Below the pieces are notes generated by a model. That model searched no databases. It saw only the letters and a list, made by a program, of their open reading frames with translations, and was not told the DNA's origin. A stretch of 64,000 nt of DNA from JBGTBD01 sp041749475. GTDB taxonomy: Bacteria; Pseudomonadota; Alphaproteobacteria; Rickettsiales; UBA998. A program made the position numbers and the translations under genes. The DNA is taken from assembly GCA_041749475.1 (NCBI GenBank), contig JBGTBD010000067.1:1-64000 (forward strand). The letters are read 5' to 3'. Shown here one piece after another: positions 1 through 8,667 of this stretch (positions are counted from its first letter, which is position 1; each line of letters begins with the position of its first letter).

Positions 1-443
1 CCGCCGGAAAGCTGGCGCGGTAGTTTGTCGGTTTGCCCACCCATGCCGATGCGCTCTAGCACCGCGCGGGCGCGCGCCACTGCCTCGTAGTGCGGCACGC
101 TGGCGGCGAGGAGCGGTATGGCCGCATTCTCGGCGGCGGTAAGTGACGGTAGCAGATTATACTGCTGGAAAATGAAGCCGATATGACGACGGCGAAATTT
201 CACTTTCTCACCGTCGTGCATCGGCCCGAGTGGCCGGTTCAACACCTCGACCGTACCTTCACTAGGCGACAGGATGCCGGTCATGATGGAAATCAGCGTC
301 GTTTTACCGCAGCCCGAGGGGCCGACCAGCATGGTCATCTCCCCCAAGCTAATCTCTGCATCAATCCCATGCAACACGCGGATCTTATCATCCCCGGCGG
401 GGAAATCCTTACTTAACTCACGGACGCGTATGGCAAGCATCAT
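1..443 (-). CDS. ABC transporter ATP-binding protein (LolD/DevA/MacB type), 3' end outside window
   Basis: This is the N-terminal 147 residues of an ATPase that energises the permease encoded just upstream. Walker A (GPSGCGKT, residues 41-48), the Q-loop (FIFQQYNLLPS) and, at the window edge, the LSGG signature are visible. Walker B and the H-loop lie beyond base 1. It starts at ATG 443, whose A is also the last base of the permease TGA (TGATG), so the two are translationally coupled; ATG 440 is an in-frame alternative. The family exports lipids, lipoproteins or drugs with a MacB/FtsX-fold permease. A membrane-fusion subunit may lie beyond the edge, but this cannot be seen. Confidence 0.93.
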   Translation of the reverse strand, partial: MMLAIRVRELSKDFPAGDDKIRVLHGIDAEISLGEMTMLVGPSGCGKTTLISIMTGILSPSEGTVEVLNRPLGPMHDGEKVKFRRRHIGFIFQQYNLLPSLTAAENAAIPLLAASVPHYEAVARARAVLERIGMGGQTDKLPRQLSG

Positions 444-1582
444 CACCCCCGGAATACCAAGGCAGGATCGATGGTGAACACGCGGCGCAAACTGAACAGG
501 ATGGAGAATAGCACAATGACGGCAATGGCGACAGCAGCCCCGGCCATCACCTGCCAGTGAAGTATGAATCCTTTGAGGGCAGGCACATCGGCGGTCATCG
601 CAAAGAAGAAGGCCGTGAAACCGATGCCGAGCCCATAGCCCGTGATGCCGACGATGCCAGCCTGAGTAAGCACAATGGAGAATAGCTGGCGGTTAGTGAC
701 GCCGATCGCTTTCATGGCCGCGAACTGGCGCAGGTTTTCGACCACGAAGATATTGAAGGTCTGCGCGGTGATGGCGATGCCGATCACCACGCCTAATACG
801 ATGGTGATTCCGAAATTGATGGGAATGCCCGTGCGTTCCAGAATGTAGTTGATGCTGCGCCAGGCGAAATCATACCGGCTAAGCGCTTGTAAATCCGTCT
901 GTTCCGAGATGCGCTGAGCAAGCTCGGCAATAGGCACGCCAGGCGCTGCCTTCACCAGCACGAACGGCAATTTATTGCGTACCGGCGGGGTAATCTCCAT
1001 TGCCGTTTTGTAGGAAACGAACACCATGGGGAAGGTGAAAAAGTTAGGACGTGCATCGCAGATGGCATCGACGGTAAGGCGACGGTCGTTCAATTCGATA
1101 TATTTGCCGATATGAGGCTTCTCTCCCGGCCAGGTGAAGAAGAAGCCGTTGAGGTCCATCACCGCGCTTTGCGGGCGGCGAATCGTATCCTGCCGACCCT
1201 GCACCATGTCGTTGCACATGCCGACAAGGCTTACATCGTCAATGCCGAACAGCTGCACCTGCTGGGTCAACCCGTCCGGCATGCGGATGGTGGACAAACC
1301 TTTGTAAAATGGTACAGCCCATTGCACCCCGGACACCGCGCGGATGCGGCTAAGCTCGATGTCGCGCATAGGCTCGACTTCTTCGATGTAGCGCACGCGC
1401 TTATCCATCACCCAGATATCGGCCTCGGTCACCGCAAAGATGCTGCCCGCAGTGCGCGACATGAGTCCGGCGAAAATGGAGACTTGTTGTGCCATCAGCA
1501 ATGTGGCGAAGGTCACGCCGAACACTAGGCCAAGATACTTTGCCCGATCACCTAACAACATCTTCACCGCGATGCGCCGCAT
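443..1582 (-). CDS. ABC transporter permease, DevC/MacB-FtsX family
   Basis: A 379-residue inner-membrane permease with the MacB/FtsX layout: one N-terminal membrane helix (about residues 17-40), a periplasmic core domain (about 41-245), then three helices in the C-terminal third (about 255-285, 308-335, 345-370). The length and the absence of a fused ATPase fit DevC-type half-transporters rather than MacB. The ATPase gene follows with a one-base overlap. A TetR gene is divergent, with 70 bp between the two starts containing two palindromes, so the regulator probably controls this exporter. The substrate cannot be told from sequence. Confidence 0.88.
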   Translation of the reverse strand: MRRIAVKMLLGDRAKYLGLVFGVTFATLLMAQQVSIFAGLMSRTAGSIFAVTEADIWVMDKRVRYIEEVEPMRDIELSRIRAVSGVQWAVPFYKGLSTIRMPDGLTQQVQLFGIDDVSLVGMCNDMVQGRQDTIRRPQSAVMDLNGFFFTWPGEKPHIGKYIELNDRRLTVDAICDARPNFFTFPMVFVSYKTAMEITPPVRNKLPFVLVKAAPGVPIAELAQRISEQTDLQALSRYDFAWRSINYILERTGIPINFGITIVLGVVIGIAITAQTFNIFVVENLRQFAAMKAIGVTNRQLFSIVLTQAGIVGITGYGLGIGFTAFFFAMTADVPALKGFILHWQVMAGAAVAIAVIVLFSILFSLRRVFTIDPALVFRG

Positions 1583-1600
1583 GATTTACCTTAGGTTTTT

Positions 1601-1645
1601 TTTACGCTACGGTACGGTAAATCTTATATACGATACTTGCAAGTA
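1601..1645. promoter_or_regulatory. palindromic operator candidates between permease and tetR
   Basis: The 70 bp divergent gap holds a perfect 12 bp palindrome TACTTGCAAGTA (1634-1645) eight bases before the tetR ATG. It also holds an inverted repeat TTTAC...GTAAA (1601-1605 and 1617-1621) around a TACGGTACGG direct repeat. A possible tetR promoter is TTTACG (1601-1606), 18 bp, TATATA (1625-1630). TetR repressors commonly bind such sites and repress both divergent genes. Binding here is inferred. Confidence 0.5.
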
Positions 1646-1652
1646 CTAAAAT

Positions 1653-2300
1653 ATGGCAAAAACGCTTAACGCTCCTCCCCGTACGCGGGGTCGCCCGCCT
1701 AACGTCGCTACGCGCGACGCCATTATCGCTGTGGCTACGAAGCTTTTCATGGCTCAGGGACTACGTGCTACCACCATGGAAGAGATAGCGCGCAGCCTCA
1801 ACATCTCCAAGCTCACGCTCTATTCGCGTTTTCCCAGCAAGGACGAATTGTTCGCGGCTGTAATCACCGCAAAATGCCAACATCATTTTCCCGAGTTCCT
1901 GTTCAACGGCCTATCGGAGCGGCCGGTCAGCGAAGTGCTTTATTCGATCGCTGAAGGATTGATGCATCTGCTGCTCAGCGATGACGTGATGGCTATGGAG
2001 CGCATGCTGATAGCAGAAGCGGAAAGCCAGCCGCATTTGATCCAGCTTTTCTACACTACCGGCCCAAAACGGATGAAGGAACTCATCGCGTCACAAATGG
2101 CTTACTGGCATCGCCACCGGCAGCTGCATGTGCCTGACTCTGTGCTGGCCACAGATCTTTTCTGCGCACTCATTAAAGGATCGGACATAGTGTTCCAGCG
2201 GAGCATGGGCCTGGCCCAGAAACCCAGCCAGCGCAAAATAACCGAATATTGCCGCGCTGCGGTCGATTGCTTCATTACCTCCCACCAGCTGCAGCGCTGA
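1653..2300 (+). CDS. TetR/AcrR family transcriptional regulator
   Basis: A 215-residue regulator with an N-terminal TetR helix-turn-helix (about residues 19-65; the recognition region includes TTMEEIARSLNISKLTLYSRF) and a variable ligand-binding C-terminal domain with the TetR_C-like AcrR layout. An RGRPP segment before the HTH resembles an AT-hook and is common in this family. No clear Shine-Dalgarno precedes the ATG. It is divergent from the ABC permease, which is its most likely target. Its 3' end overlaps the convergent membrane-protein gene by 26 bp. The ligand is unknown. Confidence 0.9.
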   Translation: MAKTLNAPPRTRGRPPNVATRDAIIAVATKLFMAQGLRATTMEEIARSLNISKLTLYSRFPSKDELFAAVITAKCQHHFPEFLFNGLSERPVSEVLYSIAEGLMHLLLSDDVMAMERMLIAEAESQPHLIQLFYTTGPKRMKELIASQMAYWHRHRQLHVPDSVLATDLFCALIKGSDIVFQRSMGLAQKPSQRKITEYCRAAVDCFITSHQLQR

Positions 2301-4011
2301 CAGTGCGCCGATATAGCTCGAAGTGCCCATTTTTATACGATGTACGCTTAAGGGCAATGCGATGGACGCGTCGATACTGTTTCCATAAAGCCCTGAATGA
2401 CGAGTTTCGCTGCAAATAAGAAAGGACAGAAACCTGCCTGCCCGAGGCCCAGTCGTCATAATCGAATACAAGAATCCACTCAGGTTGACGATAGGAGATG
2501 AAACGTATCATCTTCTGCTGAAAAGCAGACTCCGCCGCATTCATTGCCTCCCCTTCGGTGATTGGGCGGACGAGATAGGGCATATTGCGTTCTGGGCCGC
2601 TCCACCTTGCCCCGGCTTCGGTAAGTATGGGCCACATGGGGGGGAGGTGAATGTTAATCGTCATCACCTGCTTTCCCTGGATATGATCCGAAAGCTGATG
2701 TGCCGCCGCAAGAACAGACTCGCGGTACTCATCTTTCTGACGCAGCAGCATCCCATCAAAGAAACTGACGCCATAGGCTAGCAGGAATACTGCCGTAGCA
2801 CTTACGGTGCTGAGTGCCAGAAAAGGAAAAGTAAATGATTTTCCGGTCAGCAACACAAGGAGGAATAGACAGAACATGACACCCAACGCGGTGTAATCGA
2901 GTCCTGCAAACCCCCACCCGTTTACTGCAGATGACAGCAGGGTGAGGCTGAAACAGCCAAGCATTACTTCGCCGGGCCGCCCTCGGCTGGCACTCAGAAT
3001 CAGGATGAAAACTGTGAACTGAATAAGATAGAGATGCGGCCCAAACCCTCGCCCCTGAAGCCATGCGATTAATATCGCCGCTATTACCAGAGCAAACCCA
3101 TAAAGGATACGGAAGCGATAGGTGCTCGTTCCACGTAGGATACCGTATAACGCTAGAGCACAGGGCAAGAAAGATAGCATTAACAGATGCCGCAGCATCC
3201 CTTCAGAGGCAAAATTCACGCCTTCCAACATTCCGCGCGTGGCCTCAAGCTCGTGGAAAAAGGCCCGATACAAAAGATACCATGTTGCGAGATAACCCAT
3301 GCCGAGAAGCATGACCGTCATGAATTCTATGCGCCAAACATGGGTGAACGTCCGGTGCTTTATCCACACCATCACCTCGCTGGTAATAAATAACAGAACA
3401 AAATGGGGCTTAAGACAGAAGCCGATGGCCGCCAATCCACTTGCGATAAAGCGCACGTGGCGCGGCAATAGTACGCCCGATATCGTGGCCATGCATATGA
3501 GGATGTAAGGCACGATGAATATTGAGGCCAGATGCTCCCGCTGGCCGAAGTCCGGATAGAAGTTCAGAACCGGAAGTACGGCCAATATATAATAGAAGCC
3601 GGCCACTGCCCCGCATCGTCCCACACGGCTGAACATCCCCGGGAGCGCGACCATCAGCCGCCAAGAGAATGCTATCATGCCATGCAAGAGAACCAGTATC
3701 GTGCCTGCCATCATAATACGTGGAGGTATGTCGGGCAGCCATGTATGTAGCCACACCGGCAGCATATAAAGATATACGGCCAAAGGCGTCTCATGCATCC
3801 CGTACGGGTCGTTCAACCGTGCACCGCTAAAGACATTTTCCGAACTGCTCCATTGCGCCGCCACGTCATGATTCAATAGATAATAGTCGGTGAACCACAA
3901 GCTAATCGCGCTGGCAATGACGGCGCATAGAAGTATCACCGCCACCTCGCCCCAACGCGCTAAAGTAGAAGAAGATGCATCGGAAAGAGCAGGTGCGGGG
4001 GCGCGCATCAT
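2275..4011 (-). CDS. polytopic membrane protein, probable GT-C glycosyltransferase
   Basis: A 578-residue protein with about ten hydrophobic segments between residues 20 and 440 and a soluble C-terminal tail. After the first helix it has an acidic loop motif (YLLNHDVAAQW), the position where GT-C enzymes of the ArnT/PMT type carry catalytic acidic residues facing the periplasm. The start is ATG 4011, one base after the TGA of the cytidylyltransferase gene and behind AAGGGAG. A longer reading from 4128 would run inside that gene. Its place in the pseudaminic-acid locus suggests it transfers sugar from a lipid carrier. The GT-C call is moderate and the substrate unknown. Confidence 0.62.
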   Translation of the reverse strand: MMRAPAPALSDASSSTLARWGEVAVILLCAVIASAISLWFTDYYLLNHDVAAQWSSSENVFSGARLNDPYGMHETPLAVYLYMLPVWLHTWLPDIPPRIMMAGTILVLLHGMIAFSWRLMVALPGMFSRVGRCGAVAGFYYILAVLPVLNFYPDFGQREHLASIFIVPYILICMATISGVLLPRHVRFIASGLAAIGFCLKPHFVLLFITSEVMVWIKHRTFTHVWRIEFMTVMLLGMGYLATWYLLYRAFFHELEATRGMLEGVNFASEGMLRHLLMLSFLPCALALYGILRGTSTYRFRILYGFALVIAAILIAWLQGRGFGPHLYLIQFTVFILILSASRGRPGEVMLGCFSLTLLSSAVNGWGFAGLDYTALGVMFCLFLLVLLTGKSFTFPFLALSTVSATAVFLLAYGVSFFDGMLLRQKDEYRESVLAAAHQLSDHIQGKQVMTINIHLPPMWPILTEAGARWSGPERNMPYLVRPITEGEAMNAAESAFQQKMIRFISYRQPEWILVFDYDDWASGRQVSVLSYLQRNSSFRALWKQYRRVHRIALKRTSYKNGHFELYRRTVSAAAGGR

Positions 4012-4012
4012 G

Positions 4013-4720
4013 TCACTTCTCCCTTGAAACGACATGCCCTTGCAGGGCGGTGGCGATGAGAAGGATCGTTTCAAAACTGGGGATGCGCTCTGTTCCCAAC
4101 TGTTTCGCGATGGCGCTGAGAAAACCATAATCCTCTGCTGTGTCCAGTACCCAGCGCTCTGTTGCCAAGCCGGGTAGGGGGCAGGGAATAGTACGGGTGC
4201 GAAACGTCTCGGGATGGGCTTCGAGATACAGCGTCACATGCTCGCGTTCCTCGTCTGTGGTGCTGTGGTGTTCGGCAGTGAGTAGATGTTCGGCTCGCAT
4301 GGCTTCACAGTCGAGGCCAATGGGCCAACTACGGGGAATCCAGTTCACGCCGTAATCATATCCTTCCTCCGTCACCAGTTTCAATACAGATGAGGCAAGG
4401 AAAGGGTCAAGCAACGGGCAATCGGCAGTGATCCGCATGACGTAACGCGGCTGCTCCTGCCGGATAACATCGCAGAAGCGCTGCAACACATTAGGAAGCG
4501 ACCCTCGGTGATAAGGCTGCTGATGCGATTCACACCATGCGACGATGGGGTCGTCGCTTGTATCAGTGGATGTGGCCACCACCACGCGGTCGATGCCTTC
4601 AATCGCCGCCGCCGCACGCGTGACCCACCACAACACGGGCTGCCCCGCCAATGGCATCAACACTTTTCCCGGCAATCGTCGTGAGCTCATGCGGGCTTGA
4701 ATGATGGCAAGATTACTCAT
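4013..4720 (-). CDS. pseF: SpsF-type cytidylyltransferase, probable CMP-pseudaminic acid synthetase (PseF role)
   Basis: A 235-residue nucleotidyltransferase of the CTP_transf_3 (SpsF/NeuA/KdsB) fold. The N-terminal nucleotide loop reads IIQARMSSRRLPGKVL, followed by RITADCPLLDP (about residues 97-107) and WPIGLDCEAM (about 132-141). SpsF-type proteins fill the PseF/LegF position in many nonulosonic-acid clusters. Here every other Pse step is present and no other cytidylyltransferase is seen, so it most likely makes CMP-pseudaminic acid from CTP and Pse in the cytoplasm. Its ATG overlaps the stop of the upstream glycosyltransferase gene (ATGA). The exact substrate is inferred from context. 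Confidence 0.75.
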   Translation of the reverse strand: MSNLAIIQARMSSRRLPGKVLMPLAGQPVLWWVTRAAAAIEGIDRVVVATSTDTSDDPIVAWCESHQQPYHRGSLPNVLQRFCDVIRQEQPRYVMRITADCPLLDPFLASSVLKLVTEEGYDYGVNWIPRSWPIGLDCEAMRAEHLLTAEHHSTTDEEREHVTLYLEAHPETFRTRTIPCPLPGLATERWVLDTAEDYGFLSAIAKQLGTERIPSFETILLIATALQGHVVSREK

Positions 4721-5973
4721 GCCAACGCCTCCACCGCAGCACGGATAGTGGTGGCAGGAGTGTCATTGGTCGCGTAATAAGCGTCATACCCCTTGAATGC
4801 GGTTTCCCAATCCGGCTGGGCATAAAAGGCCTGAATGGCAGCAATATCCGCATCTCTCATGGACGGATAGGAAGGCACAATCCCGTCGGCAACGAAGCCA
4901 TTGCTGTCGGGTGGCGTAGATTCCAGATATGGGGAGTGGATGGCGGGTACGCCTTGGCGCAGGATTTGCAACATAGCACTGCTATTGCCGATGATGGCCA
5001 GATCGCATGCTGAAACATCCTGTTCGAGCGTAGTTCCACGGGTGACGCGAACCTCCCTGTAAGATGTAACGAGTTTAGGAATATCAAGCGCTGCAATACT
5101 GACCGGGTGAGGGCGCACTAGAATCCCTTCCGGCGAAAATCTCTCGCGTACATCGGAGATTACGCGAATCAGTCCTTCCGCATCTACGGGCAGTGACAGA
5201 AAAATGCCGATGCGCATCCCGTGTTGTGCAAGGCGCGTTAAATTCATAGGCCGGTATGTCCCTTCGATACCGATATATACCACTTCACCTATAATCGGGC
5301 CTTTTTGCTCGTATAACTGCTGCATCTTTCGTCCTTCCAGAACCGAAAGGGTAAAGCGCAACGGTGGCTGGAAAGAATCCGGAGGCACGAACGCATGGGG
5401 TGCGTAGATGGTGGCGATGCCGAGCCGTGTAGCACAGCTCGCAAGCCCCATGCTGTCCGGTGCGTAATCGCTTGTGACGAGCACGGCACGCCATTTCCCG
5501 CGGGTGAGGATAGAATGAAATCGGCAGTAATAATGTAGCGTACTGGCCATACGGCAGGCCGGCATGAACGGGTATCGCCGATTGATCCGATGCACGATCC
5601 GCACATATTGCCATATCTTGCGAGGACGGAGAAGGGCATTGCCCACGAACAAAAGCGTACCCCAATCCGGTCGCCGTATCACGGTGACAATACGCTCCGC
5701 GCCGATGAATGCCGCGATGCGGCGCAAGGTACGCCACTCATTCGGCATCACTGCCGTGGCCAGAATATGACCCTCACCCCGTGCGCTCAACATAAGGGAA
5801 GTAGCAATGCCGTAACAGGCGATCATCACACTGGAAATCCACGAAGGATGCAAGGCGCGGTGAAGGGAATAGGCGAAACGGATGCGGGGGCTGCGGCTGG
5901 CGATATCCTGAAACGTATGCTGCCGCGCAGGTTCCGTCTCGATTGAAGCGACGACGCGCAGAGCGGAATACAA
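4717..5973 (-). CDS. putative GT-B glycosyltransferase with HP and SS motifs (candidate Pse transferase)
   Basis: I do not recognise a precise family. The protein has up to 418 residues and looks like a two-domain GT-B fold. In the C-terminal half it carries RPHP (residues 287-290) and GNSSAML (about 327-333). The HP dipeptide plus a Ser-Ser motif are conserved in several CMP-sugar transferases, such as bacterial sialyl- and polysialyltransferases and Kps Kdo transferases. The stop overlaps the SpsF-type gene start (ATGA), which fits a transferase made together with the CMP-sugar synthetase. The start is uncertain: TTG 5973 is the longest option, with no good ATG near the N-terminus and a weak ribosome site. 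Confidence 0.55.
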   Translation of the reverse strand: MYSALRVVASIETEPARQHTFQDIASRSPRIRFAYSLHRALHPSWISSVMIACYGIATSLMLSARGEGHILATAVMPNEWRTLRRIAAFIGAERIVTVIRRPDWGTLLFVGNALLRPRKIWQYVRIVHRINRRYPFMPACRMASTLHYYCRFHSILTRGKWRAVLVTSDYAPDSMGLASCATRLGIATIYAPHAFVPPDSFQPPLRFTLSVLEGRKMQQLYEQKGPIIGEVVYIGIEGTYRPMNLTRLAQHGMRIGIFLSLPVDAEGLIRVISDVRERFSPEGILVRPHPVSIAALDIPKLVTSYREVRVTRGTTLEQDVSACDLAIIGNSSAMLQILRQGVPAIHSPYLESTPPDSNGFVADGIVPSYPSMRDADIAAIQAFYAQPDWETAFKGYDAYYATNDTPATTIRAAVEALA

Positions 5974-6135
5974 GCATGTTAAGGACGATGCGATAATGTA
6001 AACCCCGCGCTACGATGAACTTAAAGTTACTATGAAGCCACCGCCCTCTCTTTTCAACCGTAGCGGCAAAACCGGGGGCGGGTATGGGGAGGCGGAGCGC
6101 AACTGTATCGTGTTTGCATAGGGTGAGCTGAGATT

Positions 6136-7149
6136 TTACCGCGTAGCTGCAACCATAGCATCGGCCACACGCCCTGCACCTGCACCGTCCACCAGTGCCT
6201 TTCCTCGTTCTGTCATGGAATCACGCGCGGTGAGGTCGGCAAGAAATTGCGGTAGCGCATCTTGAATTTGAGTGGCTTGCCCCTGACCATGACCGAGATA
6301 ATGAATATACCCATGCATCTGCAGTGCCTCACAGATAGCGCGTTGATTATCGGCGACGCTGATAACCAGTGAAGGGATGCCCACGGCGAAGCGTTCCCAT
6401 AGCATCGTGCCCCCCGCGCCGATGGCGACAGCGGCGGTCGCCATCACTGTCTCCGGGGCAGGGTGATTCACCCATAAACGCCATTGCGGATGCTGCGCAC
6501 AATGCAGTGCGATTTCCGCTTGCTGAGGATGGTCTGATCCGATGACGATATCCGCTGCTACGCCGTCTGGTAACGCTTCCATGGCGGTCACTACTGCAGT
6601 GCTATCACCCCCCCCGAAACAAACGAACACGCGTGAATCATGGCCCTTCATTTCGCGTACGCGCCGCGCCTCGGCGATACCCGGTCGGAGTAGAGCATAC
6701 TGCGGGCCAAACAGGGTGCGGCATTCGGTTGGTAACTTGCCCTTATATCGCGCCTCTGGGTCATCGAAGAAATTCTGGTCGAGCAATAGATCACACGCGT
6801 GAGGCCGCGCAAGGTCGTCAATCACCATCACCAGTTTCGCATAAAGCCGGGCGGCCTGTTCTGCGTCACGCCCCACCGCGTAATGGTCGATCACCAGCCA
6901 GTCCGGAACCTGAGGCAATCCTGCCAACCGAGTAACAAGGGACTCTGCTTCCGTGAGGACGCATCCTACCGCAGGTGCATGTGCAAGCACATATTGCCGC
7001 GTCACCGCATTACACAGGAATGTTACCTGTGCCCCACGCGCCTGCAATTGCAGCGCCAGCGTAACACAGCGGCTTACATGGCCCAGACCGATATGCGGAC
7101 TTGATTCGGTGTAAAAGACAATATCTATTTGCCACCACCCTTGGTACAA
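6136..7149 (-). CDS. pseG: UDP-2,4-diacetamido-2,4,6-trideoxy-beta-L-altropyranose hydrolase PseG
   Basis: PseG removes UDP from the fourth intermediate of pseudaminic-acid synthesis. The 337 residues show the family pattern: an N-terminal GLGHVSRC nucleotide-sugar loop, LVIDHYAVG, DDLARPHACDLLLDQN, GPQYALLRP, and the MurG-like GAGGTMLWERFAVG in the C-terminal domain. The only upstream start in frame before a stop is TTG 7149, preceded by no clear ribosome site. An AAGGGTGG a few codons inside the frame has no ATG or GTG at a useful distance after it, so the exact start is uncertain. It is divergent from pseI, with only about 26 bp between starts. Confidence 0.88.
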   Translation of the reverse strand: MYQGWWQIDIVFYTESSPHIGLGHVSRCVTLALQLQARGAQVTFLCNAVTRQYVLAHAPAVGCVLTEAESLVTRLAGLPQVPDWLVIDHYAVGRDAEQAARLYAKLVMVIDDLARPHACDLLLDQNFFDDPEARYKGKLPTECRTLFGPQYALLRPGIAEARRVREMKGHDSRVFVCFGGGDSTAVVTAMEALPDGVAADIVIGSDHPQQAEIALHCAQHPQWRLWVNHPAPETVMATAAVAIGAGGTMLWERFAVGIPSLVISVADNQRAICEALQMHGYIHYLGHGQGQATQIQDALPQFLADLTARDSMTERGKALVDGAGAGRVADAMVAATR

Positions 7150-7175
7150 TGCATCAGAACAATAAAGACAGTATA

Positions 7176-8225
7176 ATGCAGCCTATCGATCTTGGAACCA
7201 TTATTGTCGGACCCGGGAAGCCAACCTATCTGGTCGCCGAAATCGGCATTAACCATAATGGCGATATGGAGTTGGCGAAGAAGACTATCCTCGCCGCCAA
7301 ACAGGTCGGCGCGAACGCGGTCAAATTCCAGAATTACAAGACAGAAGATTTCGTCCCCGTCCGCACTGTGCAATATACCTACCGCTCGCAAGGCAGAGAA
7401 ATAACCGAATTCCAGTACGACCTATTCAAGCGCTGTGAACTCAGCGATGCACAAATTGCCCAATTGAAACAATTTTGCGATGCCAACGCCATCGACTTCC
7501 ACGCCACGCCCTCTAACTCGGAAGGAGTCAATCTGCTGCAGAATCTCGGCGTACGCATCGTCAAGAACGGGTCTGACTACTTGACCAACCTGCCGATGAT
7601 TGAACATATGGGCAAAAGTGGCATGGTCACCGTCCTCTCCACCGGCATGGCAAGCCCGGAAGAAATAGAGGAGGCGGCACGCGTCTTCCGCGACACGGGC
7701 AATGATAAGTTAATTTTATTACATTGCACCTCACGTTATCCCACCCCGCCGGAGGATATCCACTTACGTAAAATCAAAACGCTGCGGGAGGCGTATGGTA
7801 CGCTGGTCGGGTTCAGCGATCATTCGGAAGGTACATGGGCGGCGATGGGCGCGGTGACATACGGTGCGGTATGGATCGAAAAACATTTCACCCTCGACAA
7901 ATCCCTGCCCGGCCCGGATCACTGGTTTTCTTCCTCACCGGCAGAATTCGCTGAATTAGTCACCGGAGTCCGCTTCGTGGAAGCCGCGCTTGGCGACGAT
8001 ATGCTAGGCTTCACCCAACAGGAATCCCATGCGCGGGAACAATATCGTCTTTCATGCTGCGCCGTACAGGATCTGGACGCGGGACGTGTGCTGACTGCAA
8101 GTGATATCGCTTTCTTCCGCCCCGGCTACGGCTTTCCCCCTAAGGAAAAACAGCAATTGATTGGCAAAAAACTGACGAGACCGCTGGCGAAAGGGGCGGT
8201 GATTACCGCCGATGATCTTGCCTGA
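7176..8225 (+). CDS. pseI: pseudaminic acid synthase PseI
   Basis: PseI (NeuB family) condenses 2,4-diacetamido-2,4,6-trideoxy-L-altrose with phosphoenolpyruvate to give pseudaminic acid. The 349 residues hold the NeuB TIM barrel (VAEIGINHNGD, VKFQNYKTEDF, LHCTSRYPTPPEDIHL, GFSDHSEGTWAAMGAV, EKHFTLDKSLPGPDHWFS) and a C-terminal SAF/antifreeze-like domain (about residues 290-349: SDIAFFRPGYGF, GKKLTRPLAKGAVI). I chose ATG 7176 (MQPIDLG) because family members begin near here. ATG 7149 is in frame but would lie fully against the pseG start. The gene overlaps the following GNAT gene by 14 bp. Confidence 0.92.
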   Translation: MQPIDLGTIIVGPGKPTYLVAEIGINHNGDMELAKKTILAAKQVGANAVKFQNYKTEDFVPVRTVQYTYRSQGREITEFQYDLFKRCELSDAQIAQLKQFCDANAIDFHATPSNSEGVNLLQNLGVRIVKNGSDYLTNLPMIEHMGKSGMVTVLSTGMASPEEIEEAARVFRDTGNDKLILLHCTSRYPTPPEDIHLRKIKTLREAYGTLVGFSDHSEGTWAAMGAVTYGAVWIEKHFTLDKSLPGPDHWFSSSPAEFAELVTGVRFVEAALGDDMLGFTQQESHAREQYRLSCCAVQDLDAGRVLTASDIAFFRPGYGFPPKEKQQLIGKKLTRPLAKGAVITADDLA

Positions 8226-8667
8226 CGTGACCATACGCCCCGCAGCTGAAGCCGACCGTGATATACTCTATCACTGGCGCAGCGATCCGGCGAGTTTACA
8301 GACCGCAGGCAGCGGCATGTTTTCGTATGAAGAGCATTGTACCTGGTATGGGCAGCACCTGCAGTCCGCAACGTCGCATATGTTCATCATCGAACAGCAC
8401 GCCGAACCCGCCGGGTATATCCGGTACGACGAAACCTCGCCCAATATTTACACGGTCTCCATCTGCATCATGCCGCCCTATCAGGGAAAGCATATCGGCA
8501 GCGATGCCTTGACGCTGACGATAGCACAATTCGCCTCTCCAACAATCCTCCACGCCAGCGTGCGGAAGGACAATCCCCGGTCACTGGCATTCTTTCGCAA
8601 ACACGGATTCACCGTCGATAATACATGGCCCGATCCACTGCTAATGCGGATGCAAAAACAGCTATGA
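8212..8667 (+). CDS. pseH: GNAT N-acetyltransferase, probable PseH
   Basis: PseH acetylates the 4-amino group of the UDP-4-amino intermediate made by PseC, using acetyl-CoA. The 151 residues form a GNAT domain: RPAAEADRDILYHWRSDP at the N-terminus, the acetyl-CoA loop in YQGKHIGSDAL (about residues 87-97), and the closing SVRKDNPRSLAFFRKHGF typical of RimJ/PseH-like GNATs. It starts inside the 3' end of pseI and overlaps the next gene by ATGA. The Pse assignment rests on fold plus position among pseG, pseI, pseB and pseC. Confidence 0.8.
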   Translation: MILPDVTIRPAAEADRDILYHWRSDPASLQTAGSGMFSYEEHCTWYGQHLQSATSHMFIIEQHAEPAGYIRYDETSPNIYTVSICIMPPYQGKHIGSDALTLTIAQFASPTILHASVRKDNPRSLAFFRKHGFTVDNTWPDPLLMRMQKQL

